A stretch of DNA of 64,000 bases from Clostridium sp. TW13 (GCF_024345225.1 NZ_BROD01000001.1:2118362-2182361), one strand, 5' to 3'; shown: positions 45,288 to 53,929, counted from the stretch's first letter. Notes: generated from the sequence alone by a model not told the origin. A program made the numbers and translations.

Positions 45288-45740
45288 ATGGCAGAAAAAA
45301 ATAAAAATATTGTTGACGCGTTAAATAAATATCTTCAAGGAGTGTATATGGCAATAGACACATTTAATCATTACTTATCACTTGCCGAAGAAGATGAAAC
45401 AAAAAAAATACTAATGAATATCTATATGTACTATAAAGAATCTGCAATTCTAGTAATAGATAGAATTACAGATTTGAATGGTGAAAATAAAGATGATACT
45501 GGATTTATAGGCAAAGCTACTGAAGTTTTTACAAATATAAAGGATTCCTTTACTATAAAAGGTGATGATAACCTAATGACTAATGCTTATAATTCTGTTC
45601 AAACTGGAATACAAATGGGCAATAAATTTCTTGATGAAAACACTTTAGATCCTATTTCAAAAAGATTAATATTAACTGACTTAAAGAATCAGGATGAACT
45701 CTTAAATACTTTTCCAACAAGAATTCCCTATAAAAAATAG
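45288..45740 (+). CDS. Predicted all-helical hypothetical protein
   Basis: 150 aa, mostly amphipathic helix. An early segment YLQGVYMAIDTFNHYLSLAE and a late KRLILTDLKNQDELLNTFPT resemble four-helix ferritin-like/DUF2383 or spore-coat proteins, without clear metal ligands. No signal peptide. AAAGGAGAT ribosome site, 60 bases after the RmlD-like gene, and a terminator follows, so the two may be one unit. Function unknown. Confidence 0.65.
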   Translation: MAEKNKNIVDALNKYLQGVYMAIDTFNHYLSLAEEDETKKILMNIYMYYKESAILVIDRITDLNGENKDDTGFIGKATEVFTNIKDSFTIKGDDNLMTNAYNSVQTGIQMGNKFLDENTLDPISKRLILTDLKNQDELLNTFPTRIPYKK

Positions 45741-45754
45741 CTTTGCTTACATTA

Positions 45755-45791
45755 AAATACCTAAGGGTCATAAAAGAACCCTTAGGTATTT
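45755..45791. terminator. Bidirectional terminator
   Basis: AAATACCTAAGGG pairs perfectly with CCCTTAGGTATTT; T-runs on both strands. It separates the rightward hypothetical gene and the leftward aspS. Confidence 0.9.
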
Positions 45792-45798
45792 CTTTAAT

Positions 45799-47088
45799 TT
45801 ATGGTATCATTCTGTTCTTATCTCTAGTAAACAAGGTAACTTCTCTGACATTGTCTAAATCTAAAATTTGTGCTACTAGTCTCTCAAAGCCTATGGCTAA
45901 TCCTCCATGTGGTGGAACTCCATACTTGAAGGAATTTATATAACTTTCAAAACTTGAAGCATCTAAATTTTTTTCTTTAAAACTTTGTAGTAACATATTG
46001 TAGTCATGAATTCTTTGTGCTCCAGAAGTTATTTCAGTGCCTTTATAAATTAAATCAAAAGAATGTGTACCACTTTCTCCTTTTGGCATTGTATACATAG
46101 GTCTTTTTTTCTTGCCATAGTTTGTTACAAATACAAAATCAGACTTATATTTTTCCTTTATATATCTTCCAAGTAATTTCTCTGCTTCAGTATCTAAATC
46201 CTTTTCTAATAGCTCTTTATTGTATTTTCTCTTTAGTATATCCTTTACTTCTTCCATATCCAATCTTGGAAACCTAGTCTCTATTTTAGGAGTTTCTAAA
46301 CCCAAAGCTTCAAAGCCCTTAACAGCTTCTTTTCCTAAAACATCAAAGATATAATTAAGCATTTTCTCTTCTAAATTCATTAGGTCATTTTCATCTTCAA
46401 TAAATGCCATTTCAAGGTCCAAACTTACAAATTGATTTAAATGCCTTTTTGTATCATGCTCTTCCGCCCTGAAAAACGTTCCTATTTCAAATACTCTCTC
46501 AAAACCAGATATAACCATCATCTGTTTATAAAATTGAGGACTTTGAGCAAGATAAGCTTTTTTCCCAAAGTAATCTACTTTAAATACTTCTGTCCCACCT
46601 TCTGCACCTTCACAAACTATTTTGGGAGTTATTATTTCTGTAAACCCTTGTTCTATTAAGAAATCTCTAAATGACTTCAATATTAGATTACCAATCCTTA
46701 TTATTTCTTTTTTGCTCTCATGCCTTAAACTAAGCATTCTATTATTCAACATAGTGTCAAGCGAGATATCAAGTTTATCCTTGTTTATCTCTATTGGCAA
46801 TTCCTCTACAGCTTCATTTACAAGTTCGATTTCTTTAACTTCTACTTCTAAGTTCTTATATTTGTTCTTTCCTTCTTTAACCACACCCATAACAGAAACT
46901 ATACTCTCTAACCTAACATGCTTTATCCACTCAACATCCTTATCTACCACACATTGAACAAGCCCTTCTCTATCTCTAAGAATTAAAAAACTAATATTTT
47001 TCATTACCTTTATTCTATGAATCCATCCCTTTATCAAAACATCTTCATTCATCTTATTTTCTAACTTATTTGTCAATATTCTTTCCAT
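45799..47088 (-). CDS. aspS: Archaeal-type aspartyl-tRNA synthetase (probably non-discriminating)
   Basis: 429 aa, far shorter than the roughly 590-residue bacterial AspRS and lacking its GAD insert. An OB-fold anticodon domain (about 1-100) precedes class II motifs: motif 2 FRAEEHDTKRHLNQF and motif 3 GLAIGFERLV. Archaeal-type AspRS often charges both tRNA-Asp and tRNA-Asn, with GatCAB finishing Asn-tRNA. gatCAB is not adjacent here. ATG 47088 has GGAGG at 47100-47096. Transcription is controlled by the T-box leader. Confidence 0.9.
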   Translation of the reverse strand: MERILTNKLENKMNEDVLIKGWIHRIKVMKNISFLILRDREGLVQCVVDKDVEWIKHVRLESIVSVMGVVKEGKNKYKNLEVEVKEIELVNEAVEELPIEINKDKLDISLDTMLNNRMLSLRHESKKEIIRIGNLILKSFRDFLIEQGFTEIITPKIVCEGAEGGTEVFKVDYFGKKAYLAQSPQFYKQMMVISGFERVFEIGTFFRAEEHDTKRHLNQFVSLDLEMAFIEDENDLMNLEEKMLNYIFDVLGKEAVKGFEALGLETPKIETRFPRLDMEEVKDILKRKYNKELLEKDLDTEAEKLLGRYIKEKYKSDFVFVTNYGKKKRPMYTMPKGESGTHSFDLIYKGTEITSGAQRIHDYNMLLQSFKEKNLDASSFESYINSFKYGVPPHGGLAIGFERLVAQILDLDNVREVTLFTRDKNRMIP

Positions 47089-47142
47089 AATAACGCCTCC
47101 ATGCAATTTTATTTTTCAAATCCTCTGCAGCAGATTTAAAAT

Positions 47143-47487
47143 AAAAAAATCCCCACTCCATATAGGAGTGAGGAAATCTCACGGTACCATCCTAATTAAT
47201 TTATAATTTCTCACTGAACAAATATATAGCATTATAAATAAAAAAACCTTTCACTCCAATATAGGAGTGAAAGGTATATATTCACGGTGCCATCCTGTTC
47301 AACTTTAAAAATATAAAGTCATCTCTTACCTGTAACGTAGGTTAGCGTTTTATCCTACTTTAAAATTTCAGATAAACTTCTCATAGCCGTCTTTCATCTA
47401 AAAGTTTCTTATGAGGTTTCCACCATTCCTCACTCTCTTTAAATACTCCTATAAAGACTACTCTGCTACTCACAGAATTTAAATATT
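47143..47487 (-). ncRNA. T-box leader with two antiterminator/terminator modules
   Basis: The transcript should start near 47487. Stem I shows the AGTA turn and GAGAGTGAGG...GGTGGAAACC distal loop. Module 1: AGGA (47296-47293), bulge TGGCACC, GTG, pairing with CAC-TCCT (47269-47263); alternative terminator 47275-47240. Module 2: AGGA (47193-47190), bulge TGGTACC, GTGAG pairing with CTCAC-TCCT (47172-47164); terminator 47173-47143. About 46 bases separate the first T-run from the second AGGA, leaving no room for another stem I. The specifier codon was not resolved. Confidence 0.88.
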
Positions 47488-47493
47488 GATATC

Positions 47494-47522
47494 ATTTTAA
47501 TACTCAAATTCCATTTTGTCAA
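47494..47522 (-). promoter_or_regulatory. Promoter of the aspS T-box leader
   Basis: Minus-strand -35 TTGACA (47522-47517), 17-base spacer, -10 TAAAAT (47499-47494). Confidence 0.8.
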
Positions 47523-47561
47523 CAACCTTATAAACTTTAAAGAATAACATTTAACGTAGAT

Positions 47562-48029
47562 TTATTCTTCAACTAATTCATACATCTCAATAGCTCTATC
47601 TACATACATTATTCCTTCAAGATGATCTATTTCATGACAAAAACATCTAGCAAGCATACCTTCAGCCTTATATGTTTTTAAAACTCCATTTTCATCTAAT
47701 GCTTCAACCACTACTTTTTTAGGTCTTTCTACTAAACCTTCATAATTTACATAGCTAAGACATCCTTCATAATCCTGTTCTTTCCCTTGTGCTTTAGTTA
47801 TTACGGGATTAATAAGTACAATTGGACCAGATTCATCTCTTAAATCAATAAAAACAATCCTTTTATTGATACCTATTTGTGGTGAAGCTAGGCCAACTCC
47901 ATCAACTGTATATAACGTATCTTTTAAATCTTGAATTAAAGATTTTATTTCTTCATCTATTTGTTCAACTGGCTCACAAACTTTTCTTAATCGTTCATCA
48001 CCTAATTGTATAATCTTTCTTACTGCCAT
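47562..48029 (-). CDS. def: Peptide deformylase
   Basis: 155 aa. It removes the formyl group from new proteins. Motif 1 GVGLASPQIG, motif 2 EGCLS (metal Cys) and motif 3 HEIDHLEG (two metal His and catalytic Glu) are complete. The C-terminus MYVDRAIEMYELVEE is short, as in class I type 2 clostridial enzymes. A gene on its own, with a tail overlapping the region just upstream of the T-box promoter. Confidence 0.95.
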   Translation of the reverse strand: MAVRKIIQLGDERLRKVCEPVEQIDEEIKSLIQDLKDTLYTVDGVGLASPQIGINKRIVFIDLRDESGPIVLINPVITKAQGKEQDYEGCLSYVNYEGLVERPKKVVVEALDENGVLKTYKAEGMLARCFCHEIDHLEGIMYVDRAIEMYELVEE

Positions 48030-48096
48030 AATATAATATATCTCCTTTCATCTCATAACATATATTATATTATGGCATATTAATTAATTAATTTCA

Positions 48097-48930
48097 TTAA
48101 AAATCTTCATCAATTTTTTCTTTTTCTTTTTCTTCTGATATTTGTTGGTCCAATTCTTTTTCTTTTGCCTCAGAATATCTAATACCATTTTTTATTAAAA
48201 TGAATCCTATAAATATTGCAATTAGAGCATTTATAGCAATATTAAAAAAGTACTTTATATAATTAACCATTTCAACATTCCCGAAATAAGCCAAAACTTC
48301 AGATGCTGCATATACTATGGCATATAAAATTAATAAAACTCCGGCAACAACACATACTTTTTTACATTTTTCATAAAAATCTTTTATCTCAAATAGATTG
48401 TTGTTTACCTCACTTTCTTCAGCTCTATATAAGTCCAATACACTTAAAACTATCAATAGCATTAGCGCTATTGTAAGTATTTGCAAATTAACAACATTGG
48501 CTATTACATAAATTAAAAAAAACAATAATAATAAACTCTTTCCTTTGTTTACCTTTCCTAAAAAAAGATGTCCAACTCCTGGTATTATATTCAAAATCAT
48601 TCCTATAAGCTTTCTATCTCTCTTTTCTTCAGCTTCTTCATCATTTATATCTATTTTTCCTGTAAAAATATTTTCAAAGCACACTATGGCATCCATTATT
48701 GAACACACATAAAGTATCCAGCAAAAGGGTTGAATTATACTTGATACACTAAAACTTTGAAACGATAGTATTGATACACTATTTTCACTGTTATAATGCA
48801 CGCTCCTTATTAAAATATAGAATATGATTTGCGCCAGAAGAAATATTCCTCCCCTAGCTCTTAACCCAATATAAAAATGACCAAACCCAGGGATTAAAGA
48901 TGCCAAAATTGTTTTCTTTTTAGTTTTCAT
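48097..48930 (-). CDS. Multi-pass membrane protein with two IPGxGH repeats
   Basis: 277 aa, about seven hydrophobic segments. The motif SLIPGFGHFYIGLRARGGIF at the N-terminus recurs as NIIPGVGHLFLGKVNKGKSL near residue 110. This is an internal duplication related to the TM2-like pattern of small membrane proteins. A cytosolic tail of alternating Lys/Glu (KEKEKIDEDF) closes it. Function unknown. It is downstream of metH with a 110-base gap and is probably separate. Confidence 0.7.
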   Translation of the reverse strand: MKTKKKTILASLIPGFGHFYIGLRARGGIFLLAQIIFYILIRSVHYNSENSVSILSFQSFSVSSIIQPFCWILYVCSIMDAIVCFENIFTGKIDINDEEAEEKRDRKLIGMILNIIPGVGHLFLGKVNKGKSLLLLFFLIYVIANVVNLQILTIALMLLIVLSVLDLYRAEESEVNNNLFEIKDFYEKCKKVCVVAGVLLILYAIVYAASEVLAYFGNVEMVNYIKYFFNIAINALIAIFIGFILIKNGIRYSEAKEKELDQQISEEKEKEKIDEDF

Positions 48931-49040
48931 AATAACTTCCTCCTATCTCACTATAAGAAGATTATAAAATCTAAAGCTTAATAAAAATCACTATAAAACC
49001 TTAAAATTTTCTTAACATACACATATATTTATAATTAATT

Positions 49041-51419
49041 CTACTCAGTATATACTATTTTAGCGATTTCAACAGCTTCTTTAGCATCTTTGGCATAATA
49101 ATCTGCCTTTATCATTTTAGCGTAATCTTCATTAAGTACAGCACCACCTACAAAAACTTTGCAATCTATATTATTATCCCTCAAAGATTTTATTGTTTCC
49201 TCCATGCTCTTAACTGTAGTAGTCATTAATGCACTCAATCCTACAAGTTTAACCTTGTGTACTCTGGCTGCTTCTACTACATTTTCAATAGGTACATCTC
49301 TACCAAGATCTATAATTTCATATCCGTAGTTTTCCAAGATTACCTTTACAATGTTCTTTCCAATATCATGTATATCCCCTTTAACTGTAGCTAAAACTAT
49401 TTTCCCTTTTGAAATACTTTGGCCACCAGTACTATTAAGACTTTCTTTTAAAACTTGAAAAGAATTCTTAACTGTTTCTGCTGAACCTATTAACTGTGGC
49501 AAGAAGATATATCCTTTCTCATAATTTGCGCCAACTATATCAAGGGCTGGTATAAGGTCTTCATTAACTATATCAAGTTCCTTCTTAGTCTCTAGTAAAA
49601 GTTTTGTAGCTTTTTTTGCATCTTCTTTCATTCCCTTAATTATTATATCCTTCAAAGATAAAGCTTCCCCACTCTTGGCAATTTTAGGTTCCTCTTTATT
49701 TGTTGAAAAATGCTTAATATAATTTTTTTCTTCTAAATCTTCCATACTTAATACTTTAAAAGCTTTTATTGTGTCCATAATTTCTTGACTTTTAGGATTT
49801 ATTATTGGCAAGGTCAATCCATTATTTAAGCACATTGTTAAAAATGTTCTATTTAAAAGCTCCCTGTTTGGTAATCCAAATGATATATTAGAAACTCCCA
49901 ATACAGTCTTTAATCCCAGTTCATCTCTTATATATCTTACGGCTTTGATTGTTTCTAAAGCTTGTTCTTGTTGTGCCGATACTGTTAATGTTAATGTATC
50001 TATAAATACATCATTTCTATTAATGCCCAATACCTCTGCTCTCTTGACTATTCGCTTCGCAATAGCTACCCTTTCTTCAGCTGTATTAGGTATTCCATTT
50101 TCATCTAATGTAAGTCCAACCACTGCTGCCCCATACTTCTTTACTATTGGCAAAATTGTAGATAAACTCTTTTCTTCTCCATTTACAGAGTTAACAATTG
50201 CCTTTCCATTGTATACTCTTAAAGCTGCTTCAATAACTTTAGGGTCATTAGAATCAATTTGAAGTGGGGTGTCAGTAACACTTTGAATTTCTTTTACTAC
50301 TTTAACCATATATGTTACTTCATCTATTTCAGGAAGTCCTACATTTACATCTAGTATATCTGCCTCAAGTTCAATTTGAGAAATTGCCTCTTTAATAATA
50401 TAATCAATATCATTATTCCTAAGAGCTTCCTTAAAAAGCTTTTTGCCAGTAGGATTGATTCTTTCGCCTATGACTTTTACCCCATCAATATTTACAACCT
50501 TAGAAGCACTGCAAATCTTAGGACTATATGTAATCTCTCTTTGACTCACAGCTTCATTCTTAATAAGATCTTTTAAATATGCAATATACTCCTCAGTAGT
50601 TCCGCAACAACCACCAACAATGCTGACACCCTTCTTAACAAAACTTAGCATACTTTGACCAAACTCTTCTTTTTTTACATTAAAAATCGTTTCTCCATTA
50701 ACACTAATTGGTAATCCTGCATTTGGTTGTACAATTACAGGACTGGTAGAACTTTTTAAAATAATATCTACTACTGGCTCTAATTCTTTTGGTCCTAAAG
50801 AACAATTAACACCTAATGCATCTACATTAAGTCCATTTAAAGTTAAACACATTGCTTCTGGTGATACCCCAGTAAATGTTCTTCCACTCTTTTCAAAGGT
50901 CATGGTACATATTACAGGTTTTTCAGAGTTTTCTTTAACGGCTAATACTGCTGCTCTTGCTTCATTTAAATCTGTCATAGTCTCAATTATATATAAATCA
51001 ACACCATACTTTTCTCCAAGTAATACTACTTCTTTAAATATTTCATAAGCTTCGTCAAAGCTTAATGTTCCCATTGGTTCTAAAAGTTCTCCAATTGGAC
51101 CTATATCTAAAGCAATATTTGCTGATTGATTTTCATTTCTAGCTTCTTTTGCATTTTCAATAGCCGCCTTAACAATCTCCTCTAAAGAATATTTTGATTT
51201 TTCAATTTTCAATTTATTAGCACCAAATGTGTTGGTAGTAATTATATCGCAGCCTGATTGAATATATTTTTTATGTATATCAATCACTGTTTCTTTATTA
51301 TCAATGTTTAGTTCCTCTGGAATATGCCCACCCTTAAGTCCAGCCTTTTGAAGCATAGTCCCCATTGCTCCATCAAATAAAAAAATTCTATCCTTAAAAT
51401 CTTTTTTACTTATTGCCAC
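49041..51419 (-). CDS. metH: Cobalamin-dependent methionine synthase lacking the activation domain
   Basis: About 792 aa. Homocysteine-binding domain (about 1-290) with zinc Cys in VNCSLGP and GGCCGTT; methyl-THF domain (about 310-560) with VIGERINPTGKK and VNVGLPEID; cap module (about 595-665); B12 Rossmann domain with GDIHDIGKNI (cobalamin-binding His) up to about 790. The SAM-dependent reactivation domain, present at the C-terminus of E. coli MetH, is a separate upstream gene. The GTG at 51419 follows AGGTGG; the gene overlaps the upstream gene by 14 bases. Confidence 0.94.
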   Translation of the reverse strand: MAISKKDFKDRIFLFDGAMGTMLQKAGLKGGHIPEELNIDNKETVIDIHKKYIQSGCDIITTNTFGANKLKIEKSKYSLEEIVKAAIENAKEARNENQSANIALDIGPIGELLEPMGTLSFDEAYEIFKEVVLLGEKYGVDLYIIETMTDLNEARAAVLAVKENSEKPVICTMTFEKSGRTFTGVSPEAMCLTLNGLNVDALGVNCSLGPKELEPVVDIILKSSTSPVIVQPNAGLPISVNGETIFNVKKEEFGQSMLSFVKKGVSIVGGCCGTTEEYIAYLKDLIKNEAVSQREITYSPKICSASKVVNIDGVKVIGERINPTGKKLFKEALRNNDIDYIIKEAISQIELEADILDVNVGLPEIDEVTYMVKVVKEIQSVTDTPLQIDSNDPKVIEAALRVYNGKAIVNSVNGEEKSLSTILPIVKKYGAAVVGLTLDENGIPNTAEERVAIAKRIVKRAEVLGINRNDVFIDTLTLTVSAQQEQALETIKAVRYIRDELGLKTVLGVSNISFGLPNRELLNRTFLTMCLNNGLTLPIINPKSQEIMDTIKAFKVLSMEDLEEKNYIKHFSTNKEEPKIAKSGEALSLKDIIIKGMKEDAKKATKLLLETKKELDIVNEDLIPALDIVGANYEKGYIFLPQLIGSAETVKNSFQVLKESLNSTGGQSISKGKIVLATVKGDIHDIGKNIVKVILENYGYEIIDLGRDVPIENVVEAARVHKVKLVGLSALMTTTVKSMEETIKSLRDNNIDCKVFVGGAVLNEDYAKMIKADYYAKDAKEAVEIAKIVYTE

Positions 51420-52092
51420 AACTTTTACCACCTTTCCTAAAATTACAACTATCTTTTAATCTACAATACTCGCAGCCTCTTTTTGTCTCTACAGGCTTTT
51501 CATCTGAAACCCACCCCAATATTGCAGTAACAGATTTTCTTGGGATAAGTATATTATGACTATTAAGGTTTAGTCCCAAATACTTTGGAGTTTCTAAGCT
51601 TGTTACAATACCTCTCTGACAATCTAAAGTCAAATCACCATATCCAGGACTATACCTATAATTTAGATTTCCTCTACTTGCCACCTTATCTCTAATTGTT
51701 TTCTCCACAGCATCACAAACTTCTTCAATAAGAGTAGTTGCACATGCATCTAAAATCAGTGCTTTTTGCATATCTATTTTTTCATAATATCTTATTCTTA
51801 AATCCACGTTATTTCCTAAAGTAGCTGCCATTACTATAGCCGTCTTGCTATTTTGCAAATGTGCTGTTATACTATGTCCAGCTAAAGAAATAGAGCTATT
51901 TTCTAATTCAATAACTCCATCACTTTGCTTAATATTATATTCTTTATAAATAAACCTGATTTTACTTAATTCCCTTATCTCTTTTCTTAATTCATCTATT
52001 AAACTATGAAGAGAACAGTCAATTTCCTGTCCTCTATAGCCTAAATATCTTAAGACTTCCTCTTTATTTACTTCAAAGTCTCTTCCATCCAT
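51406..52092 (-). CDS. Methionine synthase activation-domain protein, with C-terminal Cys cluster
   Basis: 228 aa. It resembles the MetH activation domain (helical start VNKEEVLRYLGYRGQEID, later YRYSPGYGDLTLDCQ and LIPRKSVTAILGWV). In MetH this part uses SAM and a reductant to recover oxidised cob(II)alamin. The last 25 residues contain CEYC, C and C of RGCEYCRLKDSCNF and GGKSCG, which could hold an Fe-S cluster for electron transfer; this is inference. Direct overlap with metH supports the pairing. Confidence 0.88.
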   Translation of the reverse strand: MDGRDFEVNKEEVLRYLGYRGQEIDCSLHSLIDELRKEIRELSKIRFIYKEYNIKQSDGVIELENSSISLAGHSITAHLQNSKTAIVMAATLGNNVDLRIRYYEKIDMQKALILDACATTLIEEVCDAVEKTIRDKVASRGNLNYRYSPGYGDLTLDCQRGIVTSLETPKYLGLNLNSHNILIPRKSVTAILGWVSDEKPVETKRGCEYCRLKDSCNFRKGGKSCGNK

Positions 52093-52100
52093 TAGCTTAC

Positions 52101-52556
52101 CTATTCCCCATATATATTTAAGTTAAATCCTTTATCAAGTACTTCCTTAGCATATTCTTTAGCACCAAACAAAGATAAATCTCTATAGTTACCACATTGT
52201 AAATCATTAGCTGCTGGAACTTCCTTTGCTTCAAGAACTTTACCTAAGGCTTTCTCTAATGCTGCTTTAAGTTCGCTAGGCTCTCTATCCCCAAAAAGGC
52301 TAATATAAAAACCTGTTCTACATCCCATTGGTGACAAATCAATTATGCCCTCTACATCTTCTCTTAAATAATTTGCAAGTAAATGCTCTAGTGCATGAAT
52401 TGCTGCTGTTGGAATGCTCTCTTTATTAGGTTGGCAAAATCTTAAGTCAAACTTTGTAACTGAATCTCCTTTAGGTCCTTGTAATACACAGCATTTTCTT
52501 ACATAAGGTGCTTTAACCTTTCTATGATCTAATTGAAAACTTTCTACTTTTTCCAT
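52101..52556 (-). CDS. luxS: S-ribosylhomocysteine lyase
   Basis: 151 aa. The metal site HALEHLLANYLR (HxxxH, catalytic Glu), GCRTGFY (Cys84 region) and LQCGNYRDLS (third metal ligand Cys) are present. LuxS splits S-ribosylhomocysteine into homocysteine and DPD, the autoinducer-2 precursor. In this operon it supplies homocysteine for MetH. A Pfs nucleosidase gene is not in the window. It is 30 bases after metF, with an AGGAGG ribosome site. Confidence 0.96.
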   Translation of the reverse strand: MEKVESFQLDHRKVKAPYVRKCCVLQGPKGDSVTKFDLRFCQPNKESIPTAAIHALEHLLANYLREDVEGIIDLSPMGCRTGFYISLFGDREPSELKAALEKALGKVLEAKEVPAANDLQCGNYRDLSLFGAKEYAKEVLDKGFNLNIYGE

Positions 52557-52586
52557 AATTTAATTCCTCCTAATTTTTAAAACAAT

Positions 52587-53483
52587 TTATACAATTTCTT
52601 TTTCTTCTTTGCTATTAATAGCATCTAAAATTGGTCTTACAGTTTCTGTTATTTTTTTTGCCACGTAAGGTTTATTCATAGTATATAGATGTATACCTCT
52701 AGCCCCTGAGGATACCAAATCAATTATCTGATCTATCGCATAAGCTATACCTGCTTCTTGAAGAGCATCTGGATAATGCTCATACTTATCAATAATTTTT
52801 AAGAATTTATGAGGCAAACTTGCTCCAGAAAGAGCCACCATTCTTTCAATCTGTTTTCTATTGGTTACAGGCATTATACCAGCTTCTATTGGAACCTTTA
52901 TATTCTGCTGATAGACTCTATTCATAAAATCATAGTAAGCATTATTTGAAAAGAACAATTGAGATATAAAATGATCTGTCCCTAATTCTTCTTTTAACTT
53001 CATTATCCTAACAGACTTTTCTAAGTTTTTGCCTTCCACATGTCCTTCAGGATAGCAAGCTGCTGATATTCCTAGATTGCTCTGACTCTTTATATACTTT
53101 ATAAGATCTGTGGCATAGTTAAAGCTGCCATTAGCACTTCTATCTATAGGTATATCCCCTCTAAGAGCCAAAACATTTTCTATATTTCTTTCTTTTAAAC
53201 TCTTAATAACCCTGCTTATCTCCTCTTCAGATGAACTTATACATGTTAAGTGAGCAATAGCCTCAATATCATGTTTTTGTTTGATAATTGAAGATAATTC
53301 TAATGTTTTACTATCTGTAAATGATCCACCTGCCCCATAAGTCACACTTATAAAATCAGGTCTAAGTGAACTAAGTTCCTCAATTGTGCTATATACTGTA
53401 CTTATGTCAGAAGTCGGTTTTGGTGGAAATACCTCGAAAGACAAGGTAATTTTTTTTTGTTTGAAAATATCTCTAATTAACAT
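52587..53483 (-). CDS. metF: Methylenetetrahydrofolate reductase
   Basis: 298 aa TIM-barrel protein reducing 5,10-methylene-THF to 5-methyl-THF, the methyl donor of MetH. Seen: LSFEVFPPKP at the start, FISVTYGAGGS, ALRGDIP, ACYPEGH and DHFISQLFF (folate and FAD site). The GIHLYTMNKP end is typical. A GGGGGGAAG ribosome site precedes ATG 53483. First gene of the SAM-riboswitch operon, but separated from the riboswitch terminator by about 220 bases of repeat and hairpins. Confidence 0.94.
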   Translation of the reverse strand: MLIRDIFKQKKITLSFEVFPPKPTSDISTVYSTIEELSSLRPDFISVTYGAGGSFTDSKTLELSSIIKQKHDIEAIAHLTCISSSEEEISRVIKSLKERNIENVLALRGDIPIDRSANGSFNYATDLIKYIKSQSNLGISAACYPEGHVEGKNLEKSVRIMKLKEELGTDHFISQLFFSNNAYYDFMNRVYQQNIKVPIEAGIMPVTNRKQIERMVALSGASLPHKFLKIIDKYEHYPDALQEAGIAYAIDQIIDLVSSGARGIHLYTMNKPYVAKKITETVRPILDAINSKEEKEIV

Positions 53484-53518
53484 ATCTTCCCCCCAAGTAA
53501 TTAATCTAATAACCCAAA

Positions 53519-53604
53519 TAAAAAAATCACAGGCGACTATGGAGCCGAAGATTTTTTTTACGCATCTGCCTTTTCGAACGAACGTGAGAAAAACTTGGCA
53601 GGCG
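53519..53604. repeat. Structured GC-richer element: two adjacent hairpins
   Basis: Hairpin 1 (53519-53559): A-run plus AATC and GGC pair with GCC and GATT plus T-run. Hairpin 2 (53561-53604): CGC and CTGCC pair with GGCAG and GCG, and TTTTC with GAAAA. The block is visibly richer in G and C than its surroundings and lies between the SAM riboswitch and metF. It may be a mobile or dispersed element; no second copy was found in the window. Confidence 0.6.
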
Positions 53605-53638
53605 AATATAATTTCTTTTTTATTCTTTTTCCATACGC

Positions 53639-53713
53639 AACCTAATCAAATAACCTTTTATATAAGTTGTACACAAATTTGATTTTATTATAGTATTCTA
53701 AAGAATAAAAAAA
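53639..53713. repeat. Dispersed intergenic repeat, copy B
   Basis: Matches copy A (37591-37663) over about 75 bases. It begins in the terminator T-run of the SAM riboswitch when read on the minus strand. The DnaA-box-like word of copy A is TTGTACACA here, so that word is not conserved. Confidence 0.75.
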
Positions 53714-53870
53714 ACCTAAGGATATCCCTTAGGTTCAAAACTTTCAGTGACATCTTTATCTTTCAGCTATTGCTGCAGGAGTTAGCACCTTATTCAAATT
53801 CAATGTAAAATTTAATTAGGTTGCTGGGTTTCATAGGGCCAGTCCCTCCACCACTCTTGATAAAATTTAT
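53705..53870 (-). ncRNA. SAM-I (S-box) riboswitch
   Basis: The minus strand carries the near-invariant core: ATCAAGAGTGGTGGAGGGAC, TGGCCCTATGAAACCCAGCA and GCAACC, later GGTGCTAA, and GATAAAGAT closing the aptamer near 53752. The terminator stem AACCTAAGG/CCTTAGGTT (53736 to 53715) ends in eight T residues. SAM binding should favour termination and so lower metF-luxS-metH expression. Confidence 0.96.
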
Positions 53871-53883
53871 TTTGTTGCTATTA

Positions 53884-53912
53884 TTATATAGCGTAAATGT
53901 CATTCTGTAAAG
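53884..53912 (-). promoter_or_regulatory. Promoter of the SAM riboswitch operon
   Basis: Minus-strand -35 TTTACA (53912-53907), 17-base spacer, -10 TATAAT (53889-53884); start near 53877, just before the aptamer. Confidence 0.8.
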
Positions 53913-53929
53913 AAAATTTAAAATATTTT

